A stretch of DNA of 64,000 nucleotides from Yersinia mollaretii ATCC 43969 (GTDB taxonomy: Bacteria > Pseudomonadota > Gammaproteobacteria > Enterobacterales > Enterobacteriaceae), in NCBI RefSeq assembly GCF_013282725.1, contig NZ_CP054043.1:2604001-2668000 (forward strand), read 5' to 3'. Below, piece by piece: positions 60,528-64,000 of this stretch (position 1 is its first letter; the number at the start of each line of letters is the position of its first letter). The position numbers were made by a program, and so were the translations under genes. The notes under the pieces were generated by a model, which saw nothing but the letters and a program-made list of their open reading frames with translations, was not told the DNA's origin and ran no database searches.

Positions 60528-60553
60528 AAAGGTGCCTTGATGGCACCTTTTTT
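60528..60553 (+). terminator. Terminator after yfbT
   Basis: The 9-bp stem AAAGGTGCC (60528-60536) and GGCACCTTT (60542-60550) has a 5-base loop and continues into a T run. Confidence 0.88.
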
Positions 60554-60753
60554 ATGTTGTTAAAGGAACAATTTATTTTGTTAGCCGAAGCTGAAAGCTT
60601 TCTTTGCAGAATATCTTGCTATTAATATCGTTCTGGGATGGTAAGCGCATAAATTAGCAGTCATTATTGATCTCGGACAGCGGCTATTGCTGAATTTAAT
60701 GCTTTACTGCCAAAGCTGGATATTTCCTTTCACTTTTTGCCAACGAGGCCATT

Positions 60754-62586
60754 TTGAACAGCGAACTATTGTGGGTGTTGACGCTACTTCTGATAGCTAT
60801 TGTGCTGTTTACCACCAATAAGTTGCGAATGGATGTCGTGGCATTGTTGGTGATTATTGCCTTTGTGATGAGTGGCACTTTGTCTCTTGCTGAGGCCACC
60901 AGCGGATTTAGCGACCCGAACGTAATATTGATCGCGGCGTTGTTTGTCATTGGTGATGGGCTAGTCAGAACCGGTGTCGCCTACCAGGTCGGGGATTGGC
61001 TGGTCAAAGTGGCGGGTCACAGTGAAACCAAAATGTTGGCGTTATTGATGGTGACCGTCGCCGGATTGGGCGCTTTTATGAGCTCGACGGGTGTGGTGGC
61101 GATATTTATCCCGGTAGTACTGAGTGTTGCCAGCCGGATGAAAATTTCTCCGGGGCGGTTAATGATGCCACTGAGCTTTGCTGGCCTGATCAGCGGCATG
61201 ATGACACTGGTTGCGACACCGCCAAACATGGTGGTGAACAGCGAATTGCTGCGTGAAGGCATTAAAGGGTTTGGATTCTTTGGCGTCACCCCGATTGGCA
61301 TCATCATTTTGTTGATGGGTGTCGCTTATATGTTAGTGGCCCGCCGCTGGCTGGGGGGCAAGCAAGAGCATTCAGAAAAAGATCAGTGGAAGCGCCGCAC
61401 CTTCCGTGATCTTATCCGCGATTACAAGCTCACTGGCCGCGCTCGCCGCTTGGCTATCCGTCACAACTCCCCACTGATTGGTCGCTCGCTTGATGAGCTG
61501 CATCTGCGTGCTCGCTATGGTGCAAATGTGGTTGGGATTGAGCGTTGGAAGCGTTTCCGTCGTGTGATGGTCAGCGCGACCAGTTCATCTGAGCTGCATG
61601 AAAACGACGTGCTGCTGATTGACATGTCCGATTGCGACATCGATTTACGCGAGTTTTGTACTGATCAAATGCTAGAGCCGCTGGTGCTGCGCGGTGAATA
61701 CTTCTCCGAACAAGCGCGCAATGTCGGGATGGCTGAGGTTTCACTGATCCCTGACTCTGCCTTATTGGGCAAGAGCTTACGTGAGGTCACTTTCCGTACC
61801 CGCTATGGCCTGAATGTGGTCGGTATCCGCCGCAACGGTAAGACGCTGGAAGGCAAACTGGTTGATGAAAAGTTACAGTTTGGCGATATCTTACTGGTCA
61901 TTGGCGACTGGAAACTGATCCGCCAGTTGCAGCAAAAAACGCGCGATTTTATCGTGCTGAATCTGCCCGCTGAAGTGGATGAAGTGGCACCCGCCATCTC
62001 ACAAGCGCCCCATGCTCTGTTCTGTCTGGCATTGATGGTGGCGATGATGCTGACGGATGAAGTGCCCAATGTGATTGCGGCGCTGGTGGCCTGTTTGCTG
62101 ATGGGGCAGTTCCGTTGCATTGATATGGAAAGTGCTTACCGCTCGATCCATTGGCCGAGTTTAATTTTGATTATCGGGATGATGCCTTTTGCGCAGGCAT
62201 TACAGAAAACCGGCGGGGTAGATTTGATTGTGCAGGGGCTAATGGATGTGGCTGGCGGGATGGGGCCGCGCGTGATGCTGCTGTGCTTGTTTGTGCTCTG
62301 CGCCACGATTGGGCTGTTTATCTCTAATACGGCAACGGCGGTTCTGATGGCTCCGATTGCCATTGCGGCGGCCCGAGAGATGTCCCTTTCCCCGTATCCA
62401 TTCGCGATGATTATTGGTATTGCCGCGTCGGCGGCATTTATGACGCCTGTATCTTCGCCGGTCAATACACTGGTTTTAGGTCCCGGCGGCTATAAATTTG
62501 GTGATTTTGTCCGCATGGGGGTGCCATTTACTGTGCTGGTGATGATTGTGAGTGTGATGGTGGTGCCAGTGCTGTTTCCGTTTTAA
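60754..62586 (+). CDS. yfbS: SLC13-like anion transporter with TrkA-C domains (YfbS)
   Basis: This 610-residue inner-membrane protein equals E. coli YfbS in length. Two hydrophobic halves (about 1-200 and 415-610) frame a soluble part with two TrkA-C-type domains (about 220-305 and 315-400; runs [11 protein letters not shown] and [13 protein letters not shown]). [23 protein letters not shown] and [15 protein letters not shown] are family runs. The family exchanges anions such as dicarboxylates or sulfate with sodium. The substrate is not known. The start is TTG at 60754 after AACGAGG. Confidence 0.9.
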   Translation: MNSELLWVLTLLLIAIVLFTTNKLRMDVVALLVIIAFVMSGTLSLAEATSGFSDPNVILIAALFVIGDGLVRTGVAYQVGDWLVKVAGHSETKMLALLMVTVAGLGAFMSSTGVVAIFIPVVLSVASRMKISPGRLMMPLSFAGLISGMMTLVATPPNMVVNSELLREGIKGFGFFGVTPIGIIILLMGVAYMLVARRWLGGKQEHSEKDQWKRRTFRDLIRDYKLTGRARRLAIRHNSPLIGRSLDELHLRARYGANVVGIERWKRFRRVMVSATSSSELHENDVLLIDMSDCDIDLREFCTDQMLEPLVLRGEYFSEQARNVGMAEVSLIPDSALLGKSLREVTFRTRYGLNVVGIRRNGKTLEGKLVDEKLQFGDILLVIGDWKLIRQLQQKTRDFIVLNLPAEVDEVAPAISQAPHALFCLALMVAMMLTDEVPNVIAALVACLLMGQFRCIDMESAYRSIHWPSLILIIGMMPFAQALQKTGGVDLIVQGLMDVAGGMGPRVMLLCLFVLCATIGLFISNTATAVLMAPIAIAAAREMSLSPYPFAMIIGIAASAAFMTPVSSPVNTLVLGPGGYKFGDFVRMGVPFTVLVMIVSVMVVPVLFPF

Positions 62587-62590
62587 TTAT

Positions 62591-62709
62591 CCTTCGTCCT
62601 TGGCGCTACAGGGTTGTTAGCTGCGCTCGCGCACCCGAATCACTGACGAGGGTCAGCTCATCGGGATGTGCTCACTGGCTGCCTACCTGTAACCCCAATG
62701 ACTTTGGCT
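62591..62709. repeat. ERIC element downstream of yfbS
   Basis: It is homologous over about 119 bases to the element at 56965-57083, with the ERIC-type runs GTTGTTAGCTGCGCTCGC, GTCAGCTCATCGGGAT and GGCTGCCTACCTGTAACCC. It begins 4 bases after the yfbS stop codon, so it probably forms the 3' end of that mRNA. Confidence 0.85.
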
Positions 62710-62744
62710 AATATTGGGTTCTGCCGGATTTCCCTGGCTTCATT

Positions 62745-62771
62745 CTTCACTCGGCAGCTCAAATGTGCTTT
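62745..62771 (-). repeat. 27-bp repeat, left copy, inverted relative to 63905-63931
   Basis: Read on the minus strand it matches 63905-63931 in 26 of 27 bases (core GCACATTTGAGCTGCCGAG). The two copies frame yfbR in inverted order. Confidence 0.88.
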
Positions 62772-62776
62772 GAAAA

Positions 62777-62835
62777 TCAACTTCAACTTCAACTTCAACT
62801 TCAACTTCAACTTCAACTTCAACTTCAACTTCAAC
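62777..62835. repeat. Hexanucleotide tandem array (TCAACT)n
   Basis: Nine perfect copies of TCAACT run from 62777 to 62830, followed by a partial unit TCAAC. The array ends 20 bases beyond the yfbR stop codon. It can be read as repeating NF or KL dipeptides on either strand, but no credible gene uses it. Confidence 0.95.
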
Positions 62836-62854
62836 AGCAAAAGTAAATGCAAAA

Positions 62855-63448
62855 TTAGTCTAGTGAGTCGAGGCTGATTTCGTCGAGTGAGAGGCTGAAG
62901 CTGGGGACAAAGACTTCCATAAAGTAATCCATCTCTGGGCTTTGGCGCAGGGCGAGTGTTTTCTCTAACCGCGCTTTGGCTTGGATGAATTCGTTATTTC
63001 CTGCGGATAACTCCTCCAGACATTTGAGGTAAGCGCACAGGGCATCGGCTTGTTTAACCAGTGCTTTCTCCTCCTCGCTGTAATAATTCTCATCTAGCAG
63101 GCAGCGAAAATCGTGCTGCAACTCTTTTGGCAGCATTTCGATCAGTTTCTGCTGCGCCACTTTTTCTATTTTTTTGTATTCATGGGCAATTTGCGGATTG
63201 TAATACTTGATAGGCGTGGGTAAATCCCCAGTAATGACTTCGCTGGCATCGTGGTACATCGCCAACAGCGCGATACGATCGGCATTGAGATTGCCATTAA
63301 ATTTACGATTTTTAATGATGGCTAATGCATGAGCGACGAATGCCACCTGCAAACTGTGCTCAGAAACATTTTCAGTGCGGACATTGCGCATCAGCGGCCA
63401 GCGGTTGATGAGTTTCAGGCGGGATAGGTGGGCGAAGAAGTGACTCAT
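62855..63448 (-). CDS. yfbR: 5'-deoxynucleotidase YfbR
   Basis: This 197-residue HD-domain phosphohydrolase removes phosphate from deoxynucleoside 5'-monophosphates. Metal ligands are H31 in [13 protein letters not shown], the H66-D67 pair in [14 protein letters not shown] and the aspartate in [12 protein letters not shown] (about 135). E. coli YfbR is 199 residues. GAGAGAAAA precedes the ATG on the minus strand. It converges on yfbS across an ERIC element and the hexanucleotide array. Confidence 0.94.
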   Translation of the reverse strand: MSHFFAHLSRLKLINRWPLMRNVRTENVSEHSLQVAFVAHALAIIKNRKFNGNLNADRIALLAMYHDASEVITGDLPTPIKYYNPQIAHEYKKIEKVAQQKLIEMLPKELQHDFRCLLDENYYSEEEKALVKQADALCAYLKCLEELSAGNNEFIQAKARLEKTLALRQSPEMDYFMEVFVPSFSLSLDEISLDSLD

Positions 63449-64000
63449 AATTTTCTCTCTTTTTTACTTTTTAAAGTAGCACTGGGGATAGCATATCAGA
63501 TTGGGTTTTGGTTGATGTTTGATTTAATCGGATCGGATCAGGTTTCGGTTGATATTGGTTCAATGTTCACCTGAACCCCGTGGCCTCAACCGAGCAGGAG
63601 GGCAGGCCGGCCCTCCTGCACCTGCGGCTTGCGCGAAATATGACTGCTGTCGCAGTGCCCTCCGGCAGCTTGCCGGCTAATCGAACCGGGGCTGACTCGC
63701 TCCCAGCTCGACAGCCCCTTTCGCGGGATATTCGTCCCATCCATGGGACTCACCCCTTTGGGGCCGCTGCAAGCAGCGTTCAAATCTGCTCCCGGCAGAT
63801 TTGTCCATGCGGCTCATTCGGCCTGCAATCTTTGTCGGTAATATTCCCAATTGCGCTCAAGGTCAAAAGAGAAAGGCAAAACTAGGGTTTTGACCTTGAA
63901 GTTAAAAGCACATTTGAGCTGCCGAGCGAAGAGAGAAGGTAGGACGCGAGGCATGGATGCCGAGCGAGCCGTGCTTGAGCAGGAGCGAATCACGGCGGTC
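63449..64000. other. Repeat-rich region at the right edge
   Basis: No credible gene is seen. A perfect 10-bp inverted repeat lies at 63594-63603 / 63610-63619, and a perfect 11-bp one at 63858-63868 / 63888-63898. The right 27-bp repeat copy (63905-63931) and a second GCCGAGCGAG run (about 63959) follow. The open frame at 63580-63885 includes SRDIRPIHGTHPFGAAASS, which recalls the Ash/Icd-like protein family of phage satellites. Without a complete protein I do not call a gene. Confidence 0.55.
63905..63931 (+). repeat. 27-bp repeat, right copy
   Basis: It matches the inverse complement of 62745-62771 in 26 of 27 bases. Its end, GCCGAGCGAAG, is also the start of the 64-nt insert in the broken tRNA-Lys copy. 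Confidence 0.88.

Noticed and set aside
62658..62877. Open frames on both strands through the TCAACT array
   Set aside because: They only translate the hexanucleotide repeat into alternating dipeptides and lack ribosome sites or family features.

Overview
The window is a near-contiguous piece of an enterobacterial chromosome, most likely a Yersinia. Gene products read as close relatives of E. coli K-12 proteins over their full length. Base composition is moderate. Two ERIC elements, a run of tRNA-Lys genes between cpoB and nadA, and several Yersinia-style dispersed repeats support Yersiniaceae. I cannot name the species from this sequence alone. No prophage, insertion sequence, CRISPR array or defence system was recognised. 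Almost every gene is core metabolism or envelope biology.

Layout from left to right. (1) 0.4-4.6 kb: ybfA, ybgA-phrB (photolyase), a secreted class II cyclic-nucleotide phosphodiesterase and the NIF3 protein ybgI. (2) 5.0-9.9 kb: a 5-oxoproline (pyroglutamate) cluster, pxpB-pxpC-pxpA, two uncharacterised membrane proteins (DUF969, DUF979) and pcp. (3) 10-22 kb: citrate synthase on the minus strand facing away from the sdhCDAB-sucABCD block, which encodes succinate dehydrogenase, 2-oxoglutarate dehydrogenase E1/E2 and succinyl-CoA synthetase. (4) 22-28 kb: a periplasmic 5'-nucleotidase, then cydA-cydB-cydX-ybgE for cytochrome bd. (5) 27.7-33.3 kb: ybgC-tolQ-tolR-tolA-tolB-pal-cpoB, the Tol-Pal envelope system. 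(6) 33.5-34.2 kb: four identical tRNA-Lys(UUU) genes at an almost constant period of 142 bp, and a fifth copy broken by a 64-nt insertion. (7) 34.5-39.6 kb: nadA-pnuC, zitB, aroG and gpmA. (8) 39.8-47.3 kb on the minus strand: psiF, galETKM, a CPBP protease-like membrane protein and modF, followed by modE. (9) 48.4-51.3 kb: acrZ and modABC. (10) 51.4-54.7 kb: an orphan PTS of the ascorbate (UlaA) type with a divergent LacI-family regulator and three operator-like palindromes. (11) 54.8-63.4 kb: ackA-pta, yfbV, yfbU, yfbT, yfbS and yfbR. (12) 63.4-64.0 kb: a gene-free, repeat-rich tail.

The order up to modC follows the E. coli gltA-modABC segment. The order from pta to yfbR follows a different, distant E. 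coli segment. The PTS locus therefore lies at a rearrangement junction relative to E. coli. Regulatory sites with clear sequence support are an sdhC promoter with a CRP-like site, FNR-like sites upstream of cydA, a NadR-like box at nadA, a Fur-like box at gpmA, GalR/S operators upstream of galE and a ModE site at modA.

The least explained features are the DUF969/DUF979 pair inside the 5-oxoproline cluster, the orphan PTS with its triple operator, the broken tRNA-Lys copy and its insert, the hairpin-flanked palindromic element after sucD, the TCAACT hexanucleotide array next to yfbR, and the repeat-rich right end. None of these is proven to be a new system.
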